Origin: JBCAWW01 sp039024315
Lineage (GTDB): Bacteria; Bacteroidota; Bacteroidia; J057
Reading direction: 5' to 3'
Assembly (NCBI GenBank): GCA_039024315.1
Contig: JBCCQN010000059.1
Span: 1 to 39,671, forward strand
DNA length: 39,671 bases
Part shown: in pieces, positions 8,646-16,290 of the stretch
How the letters are laid out: the number at the start of each line of letters is the position of its first letter
How positions within the stretch are numbered: the first letter of the stretch is position 1
The notes under the pieces: model-generated
What the model saw: the letters and a program-made list of their open reading frames with translations, nothing else
What the model was told of the DNA's origin: nothing
Database searches by the model: none
Program-made: the position numbers and the translations under genes

Positions 8646-10094
8646 CTGAAAAATTACTTTCGCATATCTCAGCTACTTTCACAGTTAAGTGAAGCCGAGG
8701 AGCGGGCTTTTCTGCACTTTTTGGCTTCCCCCTATTTCAATCGCCAGGCACGTTTGTTACAGCTTGCCGAGTATCTACTCCAACAGCCCGTGGATAAATG
8801 GCAGCACCAAAAGCTCCACTCAGTACTCTACCGTTCGGCGGAGCCGTACCGCAAACAGGCCGTCTATGATGCCCTCTCTCAACTGCAAAAACTCCTAGAG
8901 CGATTTCTAAGCTTGCAGCGCTTCGAAGCAGACCAGCACCTACAGCAGAGTATGCTTTTAAAAGCCCTCGCTGATATTCAAGCAGAAGAAGCCTTTCAGC
9001 GGCAATGGCAAAAAGCGCAAAAGCAATGGCAAGAATATACCTTTCAGGATCTCTCTTATTTTGAAGGCCAATACGAGCTTCACCGCCAAGCCTCGATATT
9101 TGAGGCTACTCGCCAGCGACGAGACCAAGACGGCCACCTGCACAAGACGGTAGATTTTCTTGATCGTGCGTATTGGAGTGCGCGTCTAAAGTTTGCCTGT
9201 GAGATCCTCAATAGACGCCACATTCTGAAACAGTCTCCCGGTGAGACAAGCGTTACTACAGACATCATTGCTTATCTCCCTCCACATTTGCAGGAGGAAA
9301 AAAGTATCAAGGCATATCACTTGATTTATCGCGCCCTCGCCGATCTGCAAAACACGCAGCATTATCAGGACTGGATAAAATGGCTGAGCGAGCATAGTCA
9401 ATTTTTTAGTTCAGAGGAAGCGGCCGATATGTACAATTACGCCCAAAACTATTGTGTGCGTAAGATCAACCAAGGGGAAGCTAGCTATTTACAACACCTC
9501 TTTGACTTGTTTACTCAGCTCACCGAAAAGGAACTCTTGCTAGACCCCAATGGCTTTATCGACCACCGAAAGCTTAAAAATATGGTGACGGTTGGTCTTC
9601 GCCTGCAAGCTTATGATTGGGTAGATCGTTTTTTGCATGACCATCAAGACAAAATGCTGCCTGCCTACCGCGAGGATGCTTTTCGCTTCAATCTTGCCAG
9701 TTTACGCTATGCGCAAGCTCGGCATTCGGAGGCCTTGCGACTCCTGCAGCAAGTGGATTTTAAAGATGTCTTTTACCTTCTCAGTGCCAAGTCCTTATTG
9801 CTTAAAATTTATTTTGAAACGGATGAGGATATGGCCCTAGAGTTTCAATTAGAGAACTTCCGTCTGTTTTTACACCGCAATCGTCTAGTGAGCAGCTTTC
9901 AGCGGAACGTTCATCTCAACTTGCTACGCTTTACGAGAAAGTTGTATCGCCTGCGAGAGCAAAAGGGTATTATCAGCAGGGACGCCTTCGCCGAACGCTT
10001 ACACAAATTAGATAAGCAATTGCAAGCCGCGGCGGATGTGGCCAATGCCTCGTGGTTGCAGGCCCAAGTCAAGGTTTTACAAGCTTTGGATTAG
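8646..10094 (+). CDS. Conserved Bacteroidota protein of unknown function (start codon non-standard or uncertain)
   Basis: I do not recognise a named family. The protein is helical, rich in Leu, Gln and Arg, without signal peptide or membrane segment, so it is probably cytoplasmic. The frame is open from 8631, after a TGA at 8628. Its first standard start codon is a TTG at 8721, but the residues just upstream (LLSQLSEAEERAFLHFLASP, then YFN) read as a continuous amphipathic opening with an SPYFN motif that looks like true protein. The only NTG codon before that motif is CTG at 8646, used here. A TACTTTCG box at 8655-8662 resembles a -7 element; if it is real it would argue for a later start. 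No ATG exists in frame. The C-terminus (about residues 260-480) has repeated helix pairs that may be TPR-like. Confidence 0.7.
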   Translation: MKNYFRISQLLSQLSEAEERAFLHFLASPYFNRQARLLQLAEYLLQQPVDKWQHQKLHSVLYRSAEPYRKQAVYDALSQLQKLLERFLSLQRFEADQHLQQSMLLKALADIQAEEAFQRQWQKAQKQWQEYTFQDLSYFEGQYELHRQASIFEATRQRRDQDGHLHKTVDFLDRAYWSARLKFACEILNRRHILKQSPGETSVTTDIIAYLPPHLQEEKSIKAYHLIYRALADLQNTQHYQDWIKWLSEHSQFFSSEEAADMYNYAQNYCVRKINQGEASYLQHLFDLFTQLTEKELLLDPNGFIDHRKLKNMVTVGLRLQAYDWVDRFLHDHQDKMLPAYREDAFRFNLASLRYAQARHSEALRLLQQVDFKDVFYLLSAKSLLLKIYFETDEDMALEFQLENFRLFLHRNRLVSSFQRNVHLNLLRFTRKLYRLREQKGIISRDAFAERLHKLDKQLQAAADVANASWLQAQVKVLQALD

Positions 10095-10099
10095 GAGGG

Positions 10100-10151
10100 C
10101 TGCTGCGCAGAACGCTTGTCGCGAGCTAGGGATAAGCGTTCTGCGAAGCAG
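10100..10151. repeat. Inverted-repeat element, short copy at a convergent junction
   Basis: Arms CTGCTGCGCAGAACGCTT (10100-10117) and AAGCGTTCTGCGAAGCAG (10134-10151) pair with one mismatch in 18 around a 16-base core GTCGCGAGCTAGGGAT. It starts six bases after the stop of the upstream gene and ends 29 bases before the stop of the leftward gene, so it could fold as a strong RNA hairpin at both 3' ends. There is no T-run. Confidence 0.9.
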
Positions 10152-10180
10152 TAAGCCTAAGAAAAGCGCTAAAAGCAAGC

Positions 10181-11479
10181 TCACTGCTTAGGAATGATCC
10201 AAACATCATTTTCCTGATCAACTCTTCCTCCCATCTCGGCTTCTACTACTCTATCGATGACCGCCAAGCCTTTTTGGGCCATGGCCTCAAAAGTATCGAT
10301 GCCCTCATCGGGGAAATTTTGGCGCGTGCGATGGATATGAAAGCGATTGGAAAATGTACGGCCGAAGGCTTCCTCAACTCCTTGCTTACCTAGCATAAAA
10401 CCGATTAGTCCTCCCCAGGTCGCCGTAGGATTATCAGAATCCCAACCCGCCAAAGCGCCGATTTTGATGGTCTCTTTGATATCCCCTTCTCCATAAAATA
10501 GACTCACCAAGCTAGCAGCGAAATTGATGCCCGCCGCAAAGCAGCCATTGCAGTATAAGTTTTGAGAAGTAACGGTATAGCCGTCGGCTTGCTCAACTTG
10601 GTACCTTTGATAAACAGAATCCCGAGCCTCCTCCCAACTCAAGTCAGATTTATGTAATCCAAGGGTAAAATCGTACATCTTGGCAGAAAAACTGCTATCA
10701 GGCAGACTGGCTCTTGCTTGCTCCGCGCTCCAAAATAAATGCTCTTTCGTTGAAGTCTCCGCATCTTTGTTGGCCGCTAATGAATGCATGATCACATAAA
10801 ATTTTGAGATGAGCTCAGCCTCATGCCGAGCGGTAGTTTGAATCGGTAGATGAGAGATTTTTACGGCAATATCGGGTCTTGCAGGGGCAAAAAGCCCAAA
10901 GATCTCCGTAGTCAACTGCGCGTCGATCATTTCATAATGCTCATTCTGCTCAGGACTGCCAGTCTCGGGTGGCAAGACCCCTTCTTTCATGAGGTCAAAG
11001 GCTTTTTGATTAGAGACCCATAGGTAATTTTCTTCCTCATGCTTGATATGCTTGAGCCAACCTTCCCGAATCTGCTCCCCCGTCAAAATGCTGGTTTGGT
11101 TGACGTATAGCAGATGCTGATACATATACTCGATGTCGGTATCATCATCAGCCCCCCACATTTCGTCTTCGTCTCTAAATACAAAGTCAATCAGCACTGA
11201 GTCATCCTTGGGCTTATCTGCAGACCAAATATTGGGGAGATCGACTTGGCCCCAATCTTCTCTGGTATAAAATGCTCCCGTCTTGACTTCTCCGATATTG
11301 CCCACCTTATCCATTTCGGTGATAAGACCCGTCCAATTGGCGATGCATTGCCCTAGCCAGAACCCGTATAATTGTTCTTGATATTGGGCTCTTGAAATGC
11401 TGAGGGTTTCTTCTTGAGGCGATGAAGTCTGGCAAGCAGCAAAGGCCAGCAGACAAATGAGGAGGGTAGTAAGCTTCAT
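10181..11479 (-). CDS. ADP-ribosylglycohydrolase-family lipoprotein
   Basis: The 432-residue product begins with a lipoprotein signal (MKLTTLLICLLAFAAC, lipid-attached Cys16). The rest has the helical fold signature of the ADP-ribosylglycohydrolase/DraG superfamily: GFWLGQCIANWTG near residue 39, the first metal motif ADDDTDIEY (residues 110-118) and the C-terminal metal motif GWDSDNPTATWGGLIGFMLG near 344-363. These correspond to the family's DDT and GxDxD magnesium-binding sites, so a hydrolase removing an ADP-ribose-like or N-glycosidic group is plausible. The export signal is odd for a family whose known members are mostly cytoplasmic; in Bacteroidota exported members probably act on extracytoplasmic sugars or nucleosides (inference). 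Its ATG overlaps the TGA of a 55-codon frame upstream. Confidence 0.88.
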   Translation of the reverse strand: MKLTTLLICLLAFAACQTSSPQEETLSISRAQYQEQLYGFWLGQCIANWTGLITEMDKVGNIGEVKTGAFYTREDWGQVDLPNIWSADKPKDDSVLIDFVFRDEDEMWGADDDTDIEYMYQHLLYVNQTSILTGEQIREGWLKHIKHEEENYLWVSNQKAFDLMKEGVLPPETGSPEQNEHYEMIDAQLTTEIFGLFAPARPDIAVKISHLPIQTTARHEAELISKFYVIMHSLAANKDAETSTKEHLFWSAEQARASLPDSSFSAKMYDFTLGLHKSDLSWEEARDSVYQRYQVEQADGYTVTSQNLYCNGCFAAGINFAASLVSLFYGEGDIKETIKIGALAGWDSDNPTATWGGLIGFMLGKQGVEEAFGRTFSNRFHIHRTRQNFPDEGIDTFEAMAQKGLAVIDRVVEAEMGGRVDQENDVWIIPKQ

Positions 11480-11643
11480 AACAGCAGATGATTTGCAGAG
11501 GTCGTTTCTCTACACAGAGTAGGGAGAATCTTAGACGAAAGCAAATGAGCCGAGCGTTCTGCGCAGCAGTAAAAAACTAAATGGGCACTACTTATAAACA
11601 GAAATAGCCCCAACAAAAAGGCAAAAGGGTGGCTTTTTTTCAT
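11476..11643 (-). CDS. Possible small exported protein or chance frame, overlapping the next start
   Basis: An ATG at 11643 opens 55 codons. It begins MKKSHPFAFLLGLFLFISSA, which looks like a signal peptide, then passes through a half copy of the inverted repeat (giving CCAERSA). It ends with a TGA that overlaps the ATG of the glycohydrolase gene as ATGA. The coupling geometry is typical of operon partners, but the repeat-derived half argues that this may be a chance frame or a small gene broken by repeat insertion. Confidence 0.25.
   Translation of the reverse strand: MKKSHPFAFLLGLFLFISSAHLVFYCCAERSAHLLSSKILPTLCRETTSANHLLL
11552..11570. repeat. Half copy (right arm) of the inverted-repeat element
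   Basis: GAGCGTTCTGCGCAGCAGT matches the right arm of the complete copy at 27651-27668. I find no facing left arm nearby, so this is a solo arm in the 287-base gap between divergent genes. The rest of the gap shows no recognised motif apart from the promoter box of the helicase gene and the small frame described above. Confidence 0.75.
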
Positions 11644-11754
11644 GTTATGCGCAGTTAAGGTTGTGGGTTGAGTGGCATCAATGGAATGTAAAATAAAGAT
11701 AAGCGTATCGATGCCGATGATAAAATCGGGTATGGCTAATTAACTGAGCTTGTG

Positions 11755-11762
11755 TACCTTTG
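11755..11762 (+). promoter_or_regulatory. Bacteroidota -7 promoter box for the helicase gene
   Basis: TACCTTTG fits the TAnnTTTG consensus of the primary Bacteroidota sigma factor exactly. It ends four bases before the helicase ATG at 11767, which would place transcription start at or next to the start codon. A -33 TTG box is not clear. Confidence 0.65.
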
Positions 11763-11766
11763 CGGC

Positions 11767-13233
11767 ATGAGTCAGTCAAGAGGATTTAAGCGGTACGAAT
11801 TACATGAGCGGGTGTTGGAAGCGATCCCGGCATTGGGCTATCGTCGTCCAACGCAGGTGCAGGAAAAAGTAATCCCGCTTTTTATCCAGAAAAGAAATCT
11901 AATCGTCGAAGCGCCTACAGGTACCGGTAAAACTGCTGCTTATGGCCTGCCCCTAATTTCGCGGCTAGACTTACTCAAACGCAGTACCCAAGCCTTGGTC
12001 ATGGTTCCCTCTCGGGAGCTTGCTATCCAGGTTTCTAATGCTTTGCGCTCCTTCTTTTCGGGCGATCAATTGGCGGTTGGAGCGGTGTATGGAGGCGTTC
12101 CGATGGAGGAGAGTTTTCAAGCTATTAAGTCTCATCCGCATATCTTAGTAGTAGTGCCCGGACGCCTGCGCGATGTGATGTCTCACAATCAGTATGACTT
12201 CCTTTGGCGCGATATCAAATTTTTGATCATCGATGAGGGAGACAAACTCTTGGAGATGGGTTTCCAGCGTGATTTCGACGAATTGCGTAGCCATGTGCGG
12301 ACACGGGTGCAAGTAGGCTTCTTTTCTGCGACTATCTCCGAAGATGCCGAAACGATGATTCGTGAGCGTTTTCACCCGATTCAAAGTTTGCGTATTCCCC
12401 CTCGGGAAACGCTTAAAAATATCCGCTTTTACCTTAGTCGCGCCCATCAAGGTCAGCGAGAAGCTTATCTGATGACCTTGCTCAAGGAGCAAAATATCAA
12501 ACAATCTCTCATCTTTGCGGGCAAGCGGGCAGACATATTGGCTATTACTAATTTCCTCCGCAATCAGGGTATCAAGGCCGAAGCTTATTACGGCAACCAA
12601 GAGCAGCACGAGCGCAAAAATATCCTGAAGCGATTCAAGGAGGGACATATCCAGTTTTTGGTAGCTTCTGACTTAGCCGCTCGCGGCTTGGACGTACCCG
12701 ATTTACCCGCGGTGATCAATCTCAATGTGCCCGAGGAGTACGATTATTACCTCCACCGAGTGGGGCGTACTGGGCGAGCGGGTAACAAAGGTAAGGTGTT
12801 CAATCTCGTAGCCTCCGATATGGAAGCTATTTTCCTCAAAAACCACCATCGCCAGATCGAGATCAAGTTGCAAGACTTAAGTATGGAGATCGTAGATCTC
12901 AAAAGTGAGAAGGTCAAAGAGGAGCAAAAATGGATCAAATATCATCTCTCACGCGGCAAGCGGGATAAGATCCGTAAAGGCGATATCGTTGGTTTTTTGG
13001 TCAATAAAGCCGGTCTTGAGGGAGGGGAAATCGGTACGATCACCCTTTATGAGGCCTATAGCATCGTTGACATGCCGCAGTTTGGCTTCGAAAACCTCAA
13101 GGTTCAAGCCGAGCTAGAGCCGCTCAAGATCAAAGGTAAATCGGTCAAGGTTCGCCGCTTCCAGATGGATGAGATCGAACGCAAAGCAGAGTCGGTCAGA
13201 CGTCTTAAGCGGGATCGCCGTAAGGATCTTTAG
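11767..13233 (+). CDS. DEAD-box ATP-dependent RNA helicase with DbpA-type RNA-binding domain
   Basis: The 488-residue product has the full helicase core: Q-motif region GYRRPTQVQ, motif I APTGTGKT (49-56), Ia PSRELA, motif II as DEGD (156-159) instead of DEAD, motif III SAT, motif V SDLAARGLDVP and motif VI HRVGRTGRAG near 330. Residues about 405-480 match the DbpA RNA-binding domain (RGKRDKIRKGDIVGFL, GEIGTITLYEAYSIVD). DbpA-type enzymes act on 23S rRNA during large-subunit assembly, so a ribosome-biogenesis role is likely. I chose ATG 11767 over the in-frame GTG at 11752 because the promoter -7 box overlaps the codons between them. It converges with the sulfatase gene across an inverted-repeat element. 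Confidence 0.93.
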   Translation: MSQSRGFKRYELHERVLEAIPALGYRRPTQVQEKVIPLFIQKRNLIVEAPTGTGKTAAYGLPLISRLDLLKRSTQALVMVPSRELAIQVSNALRSFFSGDQLAVGAVYGGVPMEESFQAIKSHPHILVVVPGRLRDVMSHNQYDFLWRDIKFLIIDEGDKLLEMGFQRDFDELRSHVRTRVQVGFFSATISEDAETMIRERFHPIQSLRIPPRETLKNIRFYLSRAHQGQREAYLMTLLKEQNIKQSLIFAGKRADILAITNFLRNQGIKAEAYYGNQEQHERKNILKRFKEGHIQFLVASDLAARGLDVPDLPAVINLNVPEEYDYYLHRVGRTGRAGNKGKVFNLVASDMEAIFLKNHHRQIEIKLQDLSMEIVDLKSEKVKEEQKWIKYHLSRGKRDKIRKGDIVGFLVNKAGLEGGEIGTITLYEAYSIVDMPQFGFENLKVQAELEPLKIKGKSVKVRRFQMDEIERKAESVRRLKRDRRKDL

Positions 13234-13241
13234 TTTTTTTA

Positions 13242-13348
13242 CCGCTTCGCGGAACGCTTGTCTCTGCTGGTGCGGCATGCATGCGCGCACCTACCAAGCT
13301 TTGTATTGTGGCATGCATACCGCACCGAATAAGCGTTCTGCGAAGCAG
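13242..13348. repeat. Inverted-repeat element with inverted GCATGCATGC core, at a convergent junction
   Basis: Arms CCGCTTCGCGGAACGCTT (13242-13259) and AAGCGTTCTGCGAAGCAG (13331-13348) face each other. The core contains GGTGCGGCATGCATGCGCGC then ACCTACC, which is the reverse complement of the core in the copies at 1617 and 20695. A second partial core (GTGGCATGCATACCGCACC) follows. The element fills almost the whole gap, starting 9 bases after the helicase stop and ending 3 bases before the sulfatase stop codon. Confidence 0.88.
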
Positions 13349-13350
13349 TC

Positions 13351-14766
13351 TCAATAATCATCTCCTCTCTGGCTTTTGGCCACTGAATCTAACCAAGTCA
13401 TCATTTCGCCCTGCATGCGATGGGCAATCTCTGGGTACTGCTCAACGATATTTTGCGATTCGGAGGGATCATTGATGAGATCGTAGAGTTCAAAACTGGA
13501 GGTTTTATCAGTAGTGATCAGTTTGTACTGCTCATCTACCCAAGATATTTGCTTCCCATAGATAAAACCGATGGGTTTGTTTCGCTTTGTTTCTTTGCCT
13601 TTCAGCATACCCCAAATGCTCTTTCCATCAATGGGTCGATCGCTTAGGGGAGGCAGTTCCAATATCTCTAGCAGGGTGGGCAGATAATCACTCGTTACCG
13701 CAGGGAAATCCATTCGCTGTCCTGCAGCAAGTTTTTCGGGCCATAGTACAAAAGCAGGCACGCGCAGCCCTCCTTCATATAGGCTTCGCTTTCTCGCCCG
13801 GAATTGTCCGGCACTGCCTGGAGTTTGCCGCTCTGGACCATTGTCACTGCAAAAAAATATGAGGGTCTCCTTCTCCATACCCTTCTCTTCAAGCGCTTGC
13901 CATAAGCGTCCTATTTGCTCGTCTAGCGCCGATATCGTCCCATAATACAGTTGTTTTTGCAGGTCCATCTCACTATATATGGTGCGATGCATACTATCAC
14001 TCACCACTGGCAGATGAGGGGTGTGAAACCAAATGGTGCTAAATAAGGGTTGTTTATTTTTCTGGGCATCTTCGATGAACGCTAGGACTCGGTCTATAAT
14101 GATGCGAGCGTCATCTCCCTCCAGATTAGCAGTTTCTTTTTTGCCTGATGTAGTCCAGTAAGCGGTGCCGTAGTAAGAGCTTGAGTCTGCCTCTGTTCTA
14201 ACTTCCCAGCCGTACCTTTTGCTTTCCCCCTCCCTAAAGCTGTCCGGCAAAATCATAGGATCATAGGTGGGTACTTTGGACTCGGTACAAAAAAAAAGAT
14301 CATAGCCGTGCGCTGTTGGGATGCTGTAATGCTCCTCTAATTCTGCTCGGCCGCCTCTATTGGCGTCTAGTTCTGTAGTGCTAAAGGTGCCAAGGTGCCA
14401 TTTCCCAAAATGCCCCGTAGCGTAGTTTTGGGCTTGGAGAAGTTCAGCGATGGTAATCTCTGCTGGCAGCATATGCCCAGAATTCGCAGTGGGGATATTC
14501 ATCCTTAGCGGATTACGTCCTGTGATCAGCGAAGCTCGTGTAGGCGAACAAACGGCCGATGCGGAGTAAAAGCGATCAAAAATAATCCCTTTGGCCGCTA
14601 GAGAATCCAGCCAAGGAGTTTGAATCGCTGAGTTACCATTAAAGCCGACATCAAACCAGCCTTGATCATCGGTCATGATCAGAATGATATTGGGTTTTGG
14701 GCGCTCATTTTGACAAGCCACAAGAGCCAATAGGCTAACAATCACTAGCTTAGACCAAAGCCACAT
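13351..14766 (-). CDS. Sulfatase (formylglycine-dependent) lipoprotein
   Basis: The 471-residue protein starts with a lipoprotein signal (SLLALVAC, Cys18) and continues with the sulfatase fold: PNIILIMTDDQGW with metal ligands Asp33-Asp34, and the maturation signature CSPTRASLITGR. Its Cys73 is the residue converted to formylglycine by the C-x-P-x-R recognition rule. GKWHLG and a FFCSDNGPE segment supply further active-site residues. It should remove sulfate esters from a polysaccharide or other substrate in the periplasm or at the outer membrane; the substrate is not evident. It is the last gene of a leftward three-gene run, eight bases after the preceding gene. No formylglycine-generating enzyme is encoded in the window. 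Confidence 0.93.
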   Translation of the reverse strand: MWLWSKLVIVSLLALVACQNERPKPNIILIMTDDQGWFDVGFNGNSAIQTPWLDSLAAKGIIFDRFYSASAVCSPTRASLITGRNPLRMNIPTANSGHMLPAEITIAELLQAQNYATGHFGKWHLGTFSTTELDANRGGRAELEEHYSIPTAHGYDLFFCTESKVPTYDPMILPDSFREGESKRYGWEVRTEADSSSYYGTAYWTTSGKKETANLEGDDARIIIDRVLAFIEDAQKNKQPLFSTIWFHTPHLPVVSDSMHRTIYSEMDLQKQLYYGTISALDEQIGRLWQALEEKGMEKETLIFFCSDNGPERQTPGSAGQFRARKRSLYEGGLRVPAFVLWPEKLAAGQRMDFPAVTSDYLPTLLEILELPPLSDRPIDGKSIWGMLKGKETKRNKPIGFIYGKQISWVDEQYKLITTDKTSSFELYDLINDPSESQNIVEQYPEIAHRMQGEMMTWLDSVAKSQRGDDY

Positions 14767-14774
14767 AGGAGGGA

Positions 14775-16277
14775 CTATTGCTTGAAGATTTGCTGGCTGA
14801 TTTGATGCTCTGGATGATTGAGTTGGAGGATATACATACCTGCCTTCAAATCACGGATATCTAGGGTCAGGCGCCCTTGTCTTCCGGTATTGGGATAAGT
14901 CTTGATGACGCTACCTCGGGTATCGATCAAGCGGATGCTAACTTGAGGTTCAACGAGCAATTCGGATTCGATCATGATCACATGATTACTAGGATTAGGA
15001 TTGACTTGTAGCGAAAAATTATCTGCGATAGTAGTACAATCTGCCGCTTTGAGATAGCCATATTCTATTTTGCCAGTAGGCTGAGGTGCTAAGCCAGAAG
15101 AACCTTCCCTCCTAAAGCGAGTTTTGACCTCACCATCACAATACTCATCAAACTGATAGGTGATTTGTCCATCTCTAAAGTCAAAAGAGGTGCCATTCCA
15201 AAGCGTATCCTTATAGTTTTGGGCCAGTAATCTACCATTCTCTCCAAAATCCTGCTCCCACCTACTACTCAGACGGTATTGCTGTCTGGTAGTGTCCCAA
15301 TCGTTACGTCTTAGATTGACGTGGCGGGTAGCTGAATTTTCAAAGGTGAAGGATTCAACCCAATACATCCATTGACTCGTCTGCAGTTCACGATAGCCTT
15401 CTCGATAATAGCTTCGATTACCTTCATCATCATAGCGGTAAACGCTTTCTCCAGCAGCGCCATTGGGATAAGTAGTAATGCGATGAAGCAAATTATCTTG
15501 AAGGTCGTAGACTTGACGCTCAAGATTATCAAGTGTCCATTGATTGAGATCTGCTCGCCACGATTCTGACTGCGACTTGACGACTAAACTGTCGGTGGTT
15601 TCCTCATAAGTGTAGAGCACCCTTCTGAATGCCACCCAAGGGCTAAAACCATTGCGGTTTTCATCATAGGTGGCGGTCAATCGGCAATCCTCATCATATT
15701 CGTTGCGGGTGCGGAAAGTGGGATCAGAGCGGCTATTTCCCGTAGCAAGTTCTGTCAGGCAGCCATTAGCATTGTAAGTGTAGAGTCTATAGGTATTGAT
15801 CGTCCAAGCAGGGGCTTCATAATTGTTTCCTTCTATCTGTTCTTCTTTCAGGCGGCCCTGAGCATCATAGGTATAGGTAAAGCGCGTTCCGTAATATTCC
15901 GTTTCTCCCTCATCATTGAGATAGAAGCTAGAATCTTGGGTGATTTTCCCTTGCAGATCATACTGCGACCAATAGCCATTTCTCAGGGTATCTATGCGGT
16001 AGCTACGAGCATCTCGTATAGCTACAGAACCGTTTTCATGATAGGTGTAGGCCGTTTGATAAGTGATATTGGGAAAGCTTCTATCTTCCTGCCAGGTGGC
16101 ATAGCGTTGAAAGATCAATTGCTCGGCCTCGTTGTATTCGTAGCTCTGCTCGTTGCTGAGGACGTAGGAATCAGTCCCAAAATCATAAAAATACTGCGTT
16201 TGGTGGGTGATCGGATTTTGACCCCAAAGGCTATATAGGCCTAGACTGAAAATGAGTAGTAGTAGATAAGATTTCAT
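14775..16277 (-). CDS. T9SS cargo protein with YD/RHS-like repeats (paralogue B)
   Basis: The 500-residue product has a signal peptide (MKSYLLLLIFSLGLYSLWGQ) and then a long stretch of loosely repeated YxYDxxG units (YEYNEAEQL, YTYHENGSV, YTYDAQGRL, YTYNANGCL, NEYDEDCRL) resembling YD/RHS-type beta repeats. The last 80 residues are a sorting domain (VNPNPSNHVIMIESELL, RLIDTRGSVIKTY, LKAGMYILQL). It is a close paralogue of the next gene upstream, sharing the opening YDFGTDSYxLS, and was probably made by tandem duplication. The gaps of 13 bases upstream and 8 downstream indicate one operon with the sulfatase. It is expected at the cell surface; function unknown. Confidence 0.88.
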   Translation of the reverse strand: MKSYLLLLIFSLGLYSLWGQNPITHQTQYFYDFGTDSYVLSNEQSYEYNEAEQLIFQRYATWQEDRSFPNITYQTAYTYHENGSVAIRDARSYRIDTLRNGYWSQYDLQGKITQDSSFYLNDEGETEYYGTRFTYTYDAQGRLKEEQIEGNNYEAPAWTINTYRLYTYNANGCLTELATGNSRSDPTFRTRNEYDEDCRLTATYDENRNGFSPWVAFRRVLYTYEETTDSLVVKSQSESWRADLNQWTLDNLERQVYDLQDNLLHRITTYPNGAAGESVYRYDDEGNRSYYREGYRELQTSQWMYWVESFTFENSATRHVNLRRNDWDTTRQQYRLSSRWEQDFGENGRLLAQNYKDTLWNGTSFDFRDGQITYQFDEYCDGEVKTRFRREGSSGLAPQPTGKIEYGYLKAADCTTIADNFSLQVNPNPSNHVIMIESELLVEPQVSIRLIDTRGSVIKTYPNTGRQGRLTLDIRDLKAGMYILQLNHPEHQISQQIFKQ

Positions 16278-16290
16278 GGTTGATGCAAAA

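Noticed and set aside
12145..12648. 167-codon minus-strand frame with a hydrophobic N-terminus
   Set aside because: It is antisense to the helicase motifs. The hydrophobic stretch is the complement of an acidic and polar region of the helicase.
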